Below, piece by piece: positions 16,046 through 24,719 of a DNA stretch of 39,088 bases. A program made the position numbers and the translations under genes. The notes beneath the pieces are model-generated. The model was not told the DNA's origin, ran no database searches, and saw only the letters and a list, made by a program, of their open reading frames with translations. Position 1 is the first letter of the stretch, and each line of letters begins with the position of its first letter. This stretch comes from Deltaproteobacteria bacterium (GTDB taxonomy: Bacteria > Desulfobacterota > Binatia > Binatales > Binataceae), in contig JAJYMR010000107.1 of the NCBI GenBank assembly GCA_021786815.1, positions 1 through 39,088 on the forward strand. Direction: 5' to 3'.

Positions 16046-16728
16046 TTGACGCGCTCGCCGAACACGGCCCGTCCGATTCTGACCATCGTTGCACCTTCCT
16101 CAACAGCCACTTCGAAGTCGTCCGTCATGCCCATCGAAAGTTCGCTTAGCGCAAGCCCGGATGCCGCGGCAACACGGCCGCGCAATTCGCGCAGTTGGAT
16201 GAAATATCGCCGCGCCTCGTCCGCCCGGCCCGGCGGCGGAATCGTCATCAGGCCTCGCAATTCGACTTCGGCGCGCACCGCCTCGACCAGCCGTTCGACC
16301 TCGTCGGCGCGCACACCGGCCTTGGTCGTTTCAGCGCCGAGGTTCACTTCGATAAGGGCGGGAATCGGCGGCGAAGGACGCGCTTTTGCAAGCGCGTTCG
16401 CCAGGCGCTCGGAATCGACAGTCTGAATAAGGTCGAAAGTTCTCGCCGCGAGCGCCGCCTTGTTGGTCTGCAGATGCCCGATCAGATGCCATGTCACGCC
16501 CGGGAGATCGCCCAGCTCCGCGCGTTTGTGAACCGCCTCCTGCACATAATTTTCGCCGAAATCGCGCGCTCCGGCGAGGTAGGCGGCGCGGAGCGCTTCG
16601 GCGGGCTGCGTCTTGGAGGCGAGCACCAGCCGAACGCTTCCGGGCGCGCGTCCGGACCTGCGCTCTGATGCCGCGATCCGCTCGCGTACCGACTGAAGCC
16701 GCGCTGCGATCTCCTGTTTGGTGAGCAT
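16042..16728 (-). CDS. yggS: PLP homeostasis protein, YggS/PROSC family
   Basis: 228 residues, a single alanine-racemase-like TIM barrel. The PLP lysine is Lys39 in LASKTQP. Other signatures are FGENYVQE, WHLIGHLQTNK, LSMGMTDDFEVA and VRIGRAVFG. The protein binds PLP, has no known catalytic activity, and buffers the vitamin B6 pool; loss disturbs amino-acid metabolism. It overlaps proC by four bases and follows maf by 17. Confidence 0.94.
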   Translation of the reverse strand: MLTKQEIAARLQSVRERIAASERRSGRAPGSVRLVLASKTQPAEALRAAYLAGARDFGENYVQEAVHKRAELGDLPGVTWHLIGHLQTNKAALAARTFDLIQTVDSERLANALAKARPSPPIPALIEVNLGAETTKAGVRADEVERLVEAVRAEVELRGLMTIPPPGRADEARRYFIQLRELRGRVAAASGLALSELSMGMTDDFEVAVEEGATMVRIGRAVFGERVK

Positions 16729-16745
16729 CGCGGACGCTCGCCTTC

Positions 16746-17339
16746 TCAGCCGTCGGCGCGCCGAACCGCGACCCCATGGCGTCCAAGAGCTTCGAGCACC
16801 TCGCGCACTGGCAGTCCCATCACGTTGTCCCTCGAACCTTCGACGCTCGCGATGAACGAGCCGCCCAGCGCCTGGATTCCGTACGCGCCCGCCTTGTCGA
16901 ACGGTTCGCCGGTCGCGATGTAATCGGCGATCTCGCGTGCGCCGAGTTCGCGAAACGTGACGCGGCTCAAAACCGCGCGTTTCTCGATTATGTCGCCGTT
17001 GAGCGCGAGGGCGAATGCGGTTGCGACGGTATGCGTGCGGCCCGAAAGCCGTTCGAGCATCCGGCGCGCGTCGGCCGCATCGACCGGCTTTTCGAGGATT
17101 TCCCCGTCGATTTCGACCACCGTATCCGCCGCGAGCACCAGGGCATCCGGTCGCCTGCGCGTGACGGCAAGCGCCTTCTCGGCCGCCATCCGAAGCGCGT
17201 ATTCGGGCGCTCCCTCGTGGTCGAGCCGATGCTCCGGGATACCGCTTTCAACGATTTCGAATTGGATACCGGCGCGCTCGAGCAGTTCGCGTCTTCGCGG
17301 CGAGCCCGAGGCGAGAATCAGTTTTTTCTGCGCTGCCAT
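16746..17339 (-). CDS. maf: Maf-family nucleotide pyrophosphatase
   Basis: 197 residues. Signatures are LASGSPRRRELL (9-20), AADTVVEIDGEILEKP, SGRTHTVATAF and GIQALGGSFIASVEGSRDNV, typical of the YhdE branch, which hydrolyses dTTP, UTP and modified pyrimidine nucleotides. ATG 17339 is preceded by GGAAA seven bases away. It is the first gene of the minus-strand run maf-yggS-proC-yggT-DUF167 and is divergent from the transglycosylase across 123 bases. Confidence 0.93.
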   Translation of the reverse strand: MAAQKKLILASGSPRRRELLERAGIQFEIVESGIPEHRLDHEGAPEYALRMAAEKALAVTRRRPDALVLAADTVVEIDGEILEKPVDAADARRMLERLSGRTHTVATAFALALNGDIIEKRAVLSRVTFRELGAREIADYIATGEPFDKAGAYGIQALGGSFIASVEGSRDNVMGLPVREVLEALGRHGVAVRRADG

Positions 17340-17462
17340 CGACGTGTTTCCAGACTAAACGACCGTGCCAGAGGCGAAAATCCTTCGCAAGCAGGGGGCG
17401 TCGAACCCTCGCTGGCGCGCACCCAATTGAAGGCGGCCCGCGCATCCGGTAACCAAGAACGG

Positions 17463-19661
17463 GTGACCACGCTCTGGCGGCAGTTCGCCGTGTTGACGAT
17501 GTTGGCGGCGACGTTGCTCGCCACGGGATGCGCGTCGGCGCCGGCGCGTGCCGAGTCTCCCGTGCCGGCGGCGCCTTCGCACGCGCAAAACTTACCACCA
17601 GCATTGCTGCGAACGGCCGCTGCCGAACCTTCGAACCAGACGGGCGCCGCGGCGTCAGGCGCTCCATCGCAAGCCTTTGTTGACGGCTACCGGGCGTGGA
17701 AAAACCGGGATTACGCGCTCGCATCGAAGCGCCTGGATTACGCGGCGGCGCATTTTCCCGTGCTTCGGGACTATGCGCTCTTCTATCTCGGACTCTCTAA
17801 GCGCGACAGCGGTGATCTCGCGGGCGCTGCCACGAGCTTCGAGCGCCTGATTAGCGAATATCCGCAAAGCATCAAAGCGCCCGAGGCCGAAGTATCGCTC
17901 GCGCAAGTGTATCTGAAACTCGACCGCGCTTCCGAGGCCGCCGCGACAGCGTCCGGGGCGCTGATGCATTCGCACGCAAGTTGGGTCCGCGAGCCGGCGC
18001 GGTGGGTGCTCGCGCGCGCGACGCTTGCGATGGGTGACTGGCGCGGAGCCTACGCCGACCTGATGACGCTTCGAAACGAGTATCCGCGCGGCGCGCATGA
18101 CGCCGAGGCGCGAAAACTCGCTTATTTGATTCTCAAAAATCATCCGTCGCTGGAGAACACCGGCTCCGCCCAATACCGTCTTGACGAAGCCGCGCTCCTG
18201 CTCAGGGAAGGCCAGTCCGCGATGGCGCTTCGGCAGGTGCGCGCGGGACTTCGGGTCGCTCCGTCGCGTGAGATGCGCGCCGAGTTCGTGTTTATCGAGG
18301 CGATGGCCCTTCGGCCCAGGCCGCGGCAGGCCGAGGCCGCGTACCAGGAATATCTGCGGCTTGCTCCCACGGGCGTTTCGGCGCCTGTCGCGCTCGAGCA
18401 TCTCGGGCTCATCTACTGGGACGAGAACCGGACGGACGAGGCGCGGCGCACGTTCGGTGAAATCGTGACGCGGTTTCCCCGAAGCTCCCTGGCGCCAGCC
18501 GCGATGCTCCGGATCGGGCGGATTTTCGAGGAAGAGAAAAAATTCGACCTGGCGCGCGCCGAGTACTTGCGGCTGATGCGCCGTTATCCGTACAGCGAGG
18601 CGGGCAGCGAAGCGCGGTTCCGTGCGCCGTGGATGTACTACATGACCGGGCGCTACAAGCTTGCCGCCGCGAACTTCGAGGCGATACGCTCAAGGACGCG
18701 AAGCGCCTCGGAGCGCGACATGTTCACCTATTGGCGGGCGCGCTCGCTCGAAGAGTCGGGTGACCGCGAGCAGGCGCGGCGGATTTTCAAGGCGCTGTCC
18801 GAGAGCGTTGGGAGCAACTACTATCCGGCGCTGGCCGCACGGCGGGTCGGCGCGCCGAGGCCGTTTCTGCCGGCCTCGGTGGCCGAACTTCCGAAGCTCG
18901 ATCCGGAGCCCGTCGTCTCGGGCGCCGCGCAGTTCCATCTGGAGCGCGCGCTTGCGCTTCAAAAACTCGGCCTGAATACGCTTGCGCCCGGCGAACTCTG
19001 GGCGCTGGAGGTTCGCGCAACGCACCAGCCTTCGCTCGGCCGATTCGTGCTGGCGGGATTTATTGCCTCGGGCGCGTACTATGATGCGATTGTCGCGGCC
19101 TCGCGGATGGCGCGGCGCGGCCAGCTCAATTCCGACGTTGCCGAGCGAATCCGCTATCCGCGCGGATACAGCGAGCTTGTCAGCGATGCCGCGCGCAAAA
19201 GCCGGCTCGATCCCTGGTTTCTCTTTGCACTGATCCGCCAGGAGAGCCTTTTCAATCCGCGCGCAACCTCGGTGTCCGACGCGCGCGGCCTGATGCAGCT
19301 TCTGCCGGTGACGGCGCGTCGGATGGCCGTGGACGGCGGGCGCGCGGACCCGCGCCAACTCGATCTTTACGACCCGCGGCTCAACGTCGAGCTTGGCGCC
19401 GCATATCTGCGAATGTTGCTCGTCATGTTCCACGGCGATGAGATGAAAACGGCGGCGGCGTACAACGCGGGCGAGCATGCGGTCGAAAAGTGGCTTGCTC
19501 TCTCGCCCGGAAGCGATGACGAATGGGTCGAGAACATCACCTATCGCGAGACTCGCGAGTACGTGAAAAAGGTGATCGGCGGAAAGCGCGAATACCTGCT
19601 TCTTTACGGCTCGAATGCCGGAAAGTCAGCGTCGGCCACGGCGCGACGCTCGCCGGGATAG
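17463..19661 (+). CDS. slt: Soluble lytic murein transglycosylase-like lipoprotein
   Basis: About 732 residues. A hydrophobic leader ends in the lipobox LATGC (Cys23), so it is probably anchored in the outer membrane although Slt70 itself is soluble. A long helical superhelix with TPR-like repeats (about 70-540) precedes the SLT domain (about 570-710). The catalytic glutamate is Glu594 in IRQESLFNP, followed by SDARGLMQLLPVTA and AAAYNAGEHAVEKW. It cleaves peptidoglycan to 1,6-anhydroMurNAc products. GTG 17463 is chosen because it directly precedes the signal sequence; the same frame is open further upstream, but there it is antisense to maf. It is first of a seven-gene plus-strand run. Confidence 0.9.
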   Translation: MTTLWRQFAVLTMLAATLLATGCASAPARAESPVPAAPSHAQNLPPALLRTAAAEPSNQTGAAASGAPSQAFVDGYRAWKNRDYALASKRLDYAAAHFPVLRDYALFYLGLSKRDSGDLAGAATSFERLISEYPQSIKAPEAEVSLAQVYLKLDRASEAAATASGALMHSHASWVREPARWVLARATLAMGDWRGAYADLMTLRNEYPRGAHDAEARKLAYLILKNHPSLENTGSAQYRLDEAALLLREGQSAMALRQVRAGLRVAPSREMRAEFVFIEAMALRPRPRQAEAAYQEYLRLAPTGVSAPVALEHLGLIYWDENRTDEARRTFGEIVTRFPRSSLAPAAMLRIGRIFEEEKKFDLARAEYLRLMRRYPYSEAGSEARFRAPWMYYMTGRYKLAAANFEAIRSRTRSASERDMFTYWRARSLEESGDREQARRIFKALSESVGSNYYPALAARRVGAPRPFLPASVAELPKLDPEPVVSGAAQFHLERALALQKLGLNTLAPGELWALEVRATHQPSLGRFVLAGFIASGAYYDAIVAASRMARRGQLNSDVAERIRYPRGYSELVSDAARKSRLDPWFLFALIRQESLFNPRATSVSDARGLMQLLPVTARRMAVDGGRADPRQLDLYDPRLNVELGAAYLRMLLVMFHGDEMKTAAAYNAGEHAVEKWLALSPGSDDEWVENITYRETREYVKKVIGGKREYLLLYGSNAGKSASATARRSPG

Positions 19662-20512
19662 ACGTAGGCGAGGACTTTCTCGACCTTGCGATTGTCATCG
19701 GCACCGAGCTTCGCGTGCGCCGGATTGCGCTTGCGGGACTGCGCGGGCCGACGGCGATAGCCTCCCTGGCTGCGAGGTTTGCCGAGACGGCGCCGGAGCT
19801 TTCGCGCGGAGCGCTGGCGATAATCGACTCGCCGCGCTCTCCGCTCGACGCGGACTCGTCGTCGACGCCGATGACGGCGCGCTCGCCCATGCCTTCGCGA
19901 CGGATTATCGACGACGCATTGCGCCGACTGTTCGCTCGTCTCGGACGGGGAAGGCTTTCGATGTATCCGACGCCAAAGGTAGAGTACTTTGTGCGATGCG
20001 TTCGTGGGCCGGCGTGCAAGCCGCATCTTGCAGCGCTCGGCCGCGAGCTTCTGGCCGGTTTTTCAGAAAACATGGAGCATCCCACGATAGACCGCGGCGG
20101 CAAGCTCTTTACGCGTTTCATGCTCGCGGGGTTCGCGACATACGCGGCGTTTGCGATGCGCGGCATGCGCGCCTTCGAGTGTTATCCCGACATGGAGTTC
20201 CGGCTCTGGGCGGGCGACGACGGGCGCAAGCTCGCGCCCAAGGCGCGGAGGAGCGAGGCGCTTAAGGCGCGCCGGCGGATTTGCGCGAAGCTCGCAAAGC
20301 TGGCCGGCGTCTCCAGGATGGAGACGCTAGTGACGCTCGACCAGGCCGACGCGGCGGTGCTTGCGCTTGGAGCGGCCGTCGCGCGCAGGCGCGGCACGCT
20401 CGTCGAGCTTCGCAACCGCGCGGAGGGAAGATTTCTTGTCGCTTTCGATGCGCCGCAGGCGTTTTCCACGCGCGGACTCGCCGGCCATGCGCTTTCGGTC
20501 AGACCTGCTTGA
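19646..20512 (+). CDS. DUF429-like protein (RNase H-like fold), start uncertain
   Basis: About 288 residues. LAGIDVGEDFLDLAIV at the N-terminus looks like the first strand pair of an RNase H-like fold. ALAIIDSPRSP, the central FECYPDMEFRLW and the late TLDQADAAVLALGAA match the DUF429 layout (Asp, Glu-x-Tyr-Pro, Asp-x-Asp-Ala). No function is established. No ATG, GTG or TTG lies just before the first motif: the in-frame ATG at 19523 would overlap slt by 139 bases, and GTG 19715 would delete the motif. ACG 19646 gives (M)LAGIDVG with a 16-base overlap but no good Shine-Dalgarno. The boundary is therefore provisional. Confidence 0.65.
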   Translation, partial: TLAGIDVGEDFLDLAIVIGTELRVRRIALAGLRGPTAIASLAARFAETAPELSRGALAIIDSPRSPLDADSSSTPMTARSPMPSRRIIDDALRRLFARLGRGRLSMYPTPKVEYFVRCVRGPACKPHLAALGRELLAGFSENMEHPTIDRGGKLFTRFMLAGFATYAAFAMRGMRAFECYPDMEFRLWAGDDGRKLAPKARRSEALKARRRICAKLAKLAGVSRMETLVTLDQADAAVLALGAAVARRRGTLVELRNRAEGRFLVAFDAPQAFSTRGLAGHALSVRPA

Positions 20513-20549
20513 CAAGCTCCGAACGAACGGGCTTCAAAGAGAACGGGAG

Positions 20550-21254
20550 ATGACTTTGGTTCAACAGGAAATATCGTCGCGGCGCAACTTCAAGGCAATT
20601 TTCTTCGACCTCGACGGAACGCTGGTCGATATCCACGGACCGCTGTACCTGGCGGTGCGAAAGGCGCTCGACAAGCTCGCGGGCAAGCCGCTTTCGCGCG
20701 AGCGATACAACGAGGCCATCGAACGCGGCGAGATGCTGCTTGGGCTCCCGGAGTCGCTTCGAATCGATTACGCGAAACTTGCCTTTGCCTATTTCGTCAC
20801 CGAGATCGACAAGACCGAACGCCTGGAGGTGCTGCCGCACGTTCCCGAGACGCTCGCGGAACTCAAGCGCCGCGGCTACGCGACCGGCGTCATCACGAGC
20901 CGTCCCGGCGATCCGCAGCGCCTGGTCGCGAAGCTGGCGATGGTCGGGCTCGCGTCGCATCTCGATCACGTGGTGACGCAGAGCACGTCTTCGCTCGACG
21001 CGCTCGACAAGACCGTGAGCCTCAAGCAGACGGCGATAAGGGCGGCGATGCTGCCGCAGGCCTGCATGTACGTAGGCGATGAGCCGCGCGACATGATGGC
21101 GGCGGACAACGCGGGCTACGGCGCGGCGGTCGCGGTCGCAACCGGAGCCGCGTCCTATGAGCATCTGGCGAACCATCCGCAGTACCGTCCTGACTACATG
21201 ATGCGCTCGATGAGCGAGCTGGTGGGGCTTCTTGACCGGCTCAGGGGCGAGTAA
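20550..21254 (+). CDS. HAD-superfamily phosphatase (phosphoglycolate phosphatase-like)
   Basis: About 234 residues. Motif I is FFDLDGTLVD with Asp20 and Asp22; motif II is VITSRPG; the lysine of motif III is in VSLKQTAI; motif IV is YVGDEPRDMMAADNAG. An alpha-helical cap lies between motifs I and II, as in the PGP/Gph branch. The substrate is not readable. I chose ATG 20550 because the fold begins soon after; an ATG upstream at 20487 is in frame but inside the DUF429 gene. It lies 37 bases after that gene and 26 before the first CoA-transferase. Confidence 0.85.
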   Translation: MTLVQQEISSRRNFKAIFFDLDGTLVDIHGPLYLAVRKALDKLAGKPLSRERYNEAIERGEMLLGLPESLRIDYAKLAFAYFVTEIDKTERLEVLPHVPETLAELKRRGYATGVITSRPGDPQRLVAKLAMVGLASHLDHVVTQSTSSLDALDKTVSLKQTAIRAAMLPQACMYVGDEPRDMMAADNAGYGAAVAVATGAASYEHLANHPQYRPDYMMRSMSELVGLLDRLRGE

Positions 21255-21280
21255 CACAAAACACCGGCGGGGGAGCAGGC

Positions 21281-22540
21281 TTGGAGGGACAAAGCGGGAA
21301 GCCGCAGGCGCTGAAAGGGATAAGTATCGTCGAACTTCCGTGCCTCGACCGGATGCCGACGTTGTCGGCGGCGATGGCGGCGAAGGCCTTCGCCGATCTC
21401 GGAGCCGAGGTGATAAAGGTCGAGCCGCCCAAGGTCGGCGCTTCGGAGCGTCACGAGGGACCGTTCAAGGCCGAAATCCCCGATCCCGAGACCGGAGGGC
21501 TCCATCTCTATCTGAACACCAACAAGCTTGGTGTTACGCTTGACCTTGAGAGCGAGAAAGCGCGCGGGCTTCTGTCAGGCCTGCTCGCGTCGGCCGATAT
21601 CCTGCTGAATCCGAACGTGCCCGCGCTCAATGAGCGGCTCGGGCTCGATTGGCGCCGGCTCATCGCCCGCTTTCCCAAGCTGATCGTCGTATCTCTGACG
21701 TCGTTCGGCAGCGATTCTCCATACCGCGACGTGCGCGGCGGCGATCTAATCGCGACGCACATGAGCGGTGTCGGGTACGAAACCCCGATAAACCAGGTGA
21801 CCGACCCGCCAAACGAGCCGCCGCTCAAGCCCGCCGGCCGCCAGGCCGACTATCTTGCGGGATTCACTGCGGCGGCGGCCGCGATGTGCGCGCTGTTTCA
21901 TCGCAAGCGTACCGGCGCGGGGCAGCACGTGGACGCAAGCCTGTGGCTTTCGATGGTCAGCATGATAAGGCCGAGTATCGGCGTGTATTCGCATGACACG
22001 CCGGAAGCGCCGTATGGCGTGCGTATCCGCACCCGGGACAAGATCGGAGTGCCGTGGGTCTATCCGTGCCAAGACGGATGGGTTTCGTTCAGCCCGCTGA
22101 CCGACAGGTTCTGGCGCGGCACCAAGACAATCATGGGCAACCCGGAATGGGCCGAAAACGAACTGTTCGCGACGCTGACCTCGCGCGCGACGAACCATGA
22201 CGCGGTCGAGGCCGGGCTCGTCGATTGGCTCTCGACCCAGAAGAAACAAGAGGTCTTCCTGAAAGCGCAAGCTGAGCACGTGCCGTGTTTTCCGGTCAAC
22301 ACGCCGCGCGAGGTTGCGGAGAATCCGCATTACAAGGCGCGCGGCTTCTTCGCCGAGCACGAGCATCCGGTGGCCGGCACGGTGCGGATGCCCGGCGCGC
22401 CATGCCAGTTCAGCCGGACGCCTTGGCGGATAGTCCGCGGAGCGCCACGGCTCGGCGAGCATAACCGGCGGATTTTCGTCGAGCGGCTCGGACTCGCGGA
22501 GAGCGAGTTCGAAACGCTTTGCAGGGACGGGGTGATCTGA
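21281..22540 (+). CDS. Class III CoA-transferase (CaiB/BaiF family), first of a pair
   Basis: 419 residues. The start is TTG, supported by GGGGGAG five bases upstream. N-terminal LGAEVIKVEPP (40-50) and RTGAGQHVDASLW later are family motifs. The nucleophilic aspartate that carries the acyl anhydride is probably Asp190 in GRQADYLAG, by analogy with formyl-CoA transferase. The family swaps CoA between acids (carnitine, oxalate, benzylsuccinate, bile acids). Its stop overlaps the start of a second paralogue by one base (TGATG), so the two are coupled and may form one heteromeric enzyme. Confidence 0.9.
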   Translation: MEGQSGKPQALKGISIVELPCLDRMPTLSAAMAAKAFADLGAEVIKVEPPKVGASERHEGPFKAEIPDPETGGLHLYLNTNKLGVTLDLESEKARGLLSGLLASADILLNPNVPALNERLGLDWRRLIARFPKLIVVSLTSFGSDSPYRDVRGGDLIATHMSGVGYETPINQVTDPPNEPPLKPAGRQADYLAGFTAAAAAMCALFHRKRTGAGQHVDASLWLSMVSMIRPSIGVYSHDTPEAPYGVRIRTRDKIGVPWVYPCQDGWVSFSPLTDRFWRGTKTIMGNPEWAENELFATLTSRATNHDAVEAGLVDWLSTQKKQEVFLKAQAEHVPCFPVNTPREVAENPHYKARGFFAEHEHPVAGTVRMPGAPCQFSRTPWRIVRGAPRLGEHNRRIFVERLGLAESEFETLCRDGVI

Positions 22541-23748
22541 TGGGCCAGCTTCCGTTCGAGGGAATCCGGATCGCGGACTTCGGATGGATTTTCGCGATCC
22601 CGCACGCGACCGCGTGGCTCGGCTCACTCGGCGCCGAGGTAATCCGGGTCGAGAGCACGCTTGCGCCGGACCTGGTCCGCTTCCTCGGTGGCACCGACGG
22701 TTTTGTCGGGATCAACCGAAGCGGGATGTACAACTCGATAAATTTCTCCAAGCGCGGCGTCGTGCTCAACCTCGCCCATCCCGAGGCCCGCGAGGTCGCG
22801 TACAGGCTGGTGGCCAAAAGCGACGTCGTGACCGAGAACTTCACCGTCGGCAACATGAAAAAGTTCGGGCTTTCCTACGAGAACCTGCGCAAGGTCAAGC
22901 CCGACCTCATAATGCTTTCCGGCACGCCGCTCGGTCAGACCGGCCCCTACGCGAACACGGTCGGCTTTGGTCCGACCACCCAGGCGTTCGCCGGGATGTG
23001 CCATCTCACGGGCTATCCCGACGGGTTTCCGTGCGGGATCGGCGGCACGTGGCCCGATTTCGCGGTGGGCGTCGCGATGACGTTCTTCATGCTCGCGGCG
23101 CTGCACTATCGCGAGCGCACCGGCGAAGGCCAGTACCTCGATCTCTCGATGGCGGAGACGGTGACCGCGATGCTGCCCGAGGCGATGATGGAGTACTTCC
23201 TCAACTGGCGCGAGCACGGTCCGATCGGCAACCGGGCGGAATCGATGGCGCCGCACGGCGTGTTTCCGGCCAAGGGAGACGATCGCTGGATAGCGATTGC
23301 AATCGCCACCGAAGAGGAGTTCGGCGCGCTGTGCGAAGTGCTGGGCGCACCGGCCCTCGCGGCCGACCGCCGCTTCACGAGGCTCGCCCAGCGGCTTGCC
23401 AACCTCGACGCGCTCGAGGCCGAAATCGCCGCGCGCACGAAGACCTTCGAGCGCGACGAGCTGGTGGCGAGTCTTCGCGAGCACGGTATCGCCACGGGAC
23501 CGGTCTATGGACCGGTCGAACTGATGCACGACGGGGCTTTCCTCGCATCCGGGATGCTGGTCGAATTGGAGCATGGGGAGAGCGGGCGCCGTGTGGTCCC
23601 GGTGCTGCCGGTCGGGTTCAGCGCGATGGAGCCCGATTACCGGCCCTCGCCCACAATCGGCGAGCATACGGACGAAGTGCTTTCGGGACTGCTCGGTTAC
23701 TCGGCTGACGAAATCGCGCGACTCCGGGAGAAACAGGTCGTAATCTAG
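22540..23748 (+). CDS. Class III CoA-transferase (CaiB/BaiF family), second of a pair
   Basis: 402 residues. LGAEVIRVEST (30-40), the GPTTQAFAGMCHLTGYPDG region and RTGEGQYLDLSMAET mark the family. The predicted catalytic aspartate is Asp173 in GTWPDFAVGV, so this copy also looks active. It starts at ATG 22540 in a TGATG overlap with the upstream paralogue; the in-frame codon at 22519 lies within that gene. The two proteins differ along their whole length and are not a recent duplication. MenA follows after six bases. Confidence 0.9.
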   Translation: MGQLPFEGIRIADFGWIFAIPHATAWLGSLGAEVIRVESTLAPDLVRFLGGTDGFVGINRSGMYNSINFSKRGVVLNLAHPEAREVAYRLVAKSDVVTENFTVGNMKKFGLSYENLRKVKPDLIMLSGTPLGQTGPYANTVGFGPTTQAFAGMCHLTGYPDGFPCGIGGTWPDFAVGVAMTFFMLAALHYRERTGEGQYLDLSMAETVTAMLPEAMMEYFLNWREHGPIGNRAESMAPHGVFPAKGDDRWIAIAIATEEEFGALCEVLGAPALAADRRFTRLAQRLANLDALEAEIAARTKTFERDELVASLREHGIATGPVYGPVELMHDGAFLASGMLVELEHGESGRRVVPVLPVGFSAMEPDYRPSPTIGEHTDEVLSGLLGYSADEIARLREKQVVI

Positions 23749-23754
23749 AGGCAC

Positions 23755-24693
23755 ATGGCGGACGCTGAGGCCATTTCCCGAGGCGGAGGAGCGCGACCGG
23801 GCGCGTTCGCAATCTGGTTTCAGGCGATTCGGCCCTGGTCGCTCACGGCCGCGGTCGTCCCGGTGCTGCTCGGGACGGCGGTCGCCGTGCGCGCCGGCCA
23901 CTTCGCGGCCGGCCGGCTCGTGCTCGCGCTGGTGGGCGCGATGGCGATACAGGCGGGGACCAACCTGGTCAACGACTACTACGATTATCTGAGCGGCGCC
24001 GACACGTCCGAATCGCTCGGACCGAGCATGGTGATCCAGCGCGGCTTGCTCGAACCGATCCAGGTATGGTGGGGCGGAATCACCGCGTTCGCGCTCGGCT
24101 CGGTGCTCGGGCTGATACTGGTCTATCTGTGCGGATGGCCGATTCTCGCAATCGGGCTTTTGAGCGTCGCGGCCGGATACTTCTACACGGCGGCGCCGGT
24201 TGCCCTTGGATACGCGGGACTCGGCGAACTCACGGTCTTTTTGTTCATGGGGCCGGCGATCGTGGTGGGCGCGTACTACGTGATGGCGTTTTCCTTCTCG
24301 TGGACGGCGCTATGGGCGTCGATTCCGCTCGGGTTTCTGGTCGCGGGCATTCTCCATACCAACAATATTCGCGATATCGAGAGCGACCCTGTCCATGGAA
24401 AGCGCACGCTCGCAAGCGCGCTCGGGCGCAAGGGCGCGACGATGGAACTGATCGCGCTGGACGCGGCCGCCTACCTGACGACCCTCGTTGCGGTCTTGGC
24501 TCGCGAGATGCCGTGGACGATGCTTCTTGTGATGCTGACGCTGCCGCGGGTTCGCTCGCAGCTTGGAATAGTGAGGCGGGAGACCGAGCCCAAGAGGCTC
24601 AACCTGGCGCTGTTCCGTTCGATACAGGTTCACCTGGAATTTGGCGCATTGTCGATTCTGGCCTTCCTTGCGGCCGCGCTGTTTGGCCTGTAG
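23755..24693 (+). CDS. menA: 1,4-dihydroxy-2-naphthoate polyprenyltransferase (MenA)
   Basis: 312 residues with about eight to nine membrane segments. The two UbiA-superfamily aspartate motifs are present: NDYYD (73-77, in NLVNDYYDYLSGADT) and NNIRDIESD in the second half. The first is the MenA variant. MenA attaches the polyprenyl chain to DHNA to make demethylmenaquinone in the inner membrane. ATG 23755 has AGAGG three bases upstream. No other men gene is in the window; complex I genes lie 3 kb downstream, consistent with a menaquinone-using chain. A related UbiA enzyme cannot be fully excluded. Confidence 0.85.
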   Translation: MADAEAISRGGGARPGAFAIWFQAIRPWSLTAAVVPVLLGTAVAVRAGHFAAGRLVLALVGAMAIQAGTNLVNDYYDYLSGADTSESLGPSMVIQRGLLEPIQVWWGGITAFALGSVLGLILVYLCGWPILAIGLLSVAAGYFYTAAPVALGYAGLGELTVFLFMGPAIVVGAYYVMAFSFSWTALWASIPLGFLVAGILHTNNIRDIESDPVHGKRTLASALGRKGATMELIALDAAAYLTTLVAVLAREMPWTMLLVMLTLPRVRSQLGIVRRETEPKRLNLALFRSIQVHLEFGALSILAFLAAALFGL

Positions 24694-24719
24694 GCCGGAG
24701 CGGGAGGAGGTGCGGGCAG

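Noticed and set aside
17385..17412. tRNA-like T-arm on the minus strand (GAGGG-TTCGACG-CCCCC)
   Set aside because: No matching acceptor 5' strand, D-arm or anticodon arm can be found upstream; no integrase nearby to suggest an att site. Probably chance.
16776..17462. Upstream extension of the transglycosylase frame
   Set aside because: This part is antisense to maf, and the signal peptide begins at 17463.
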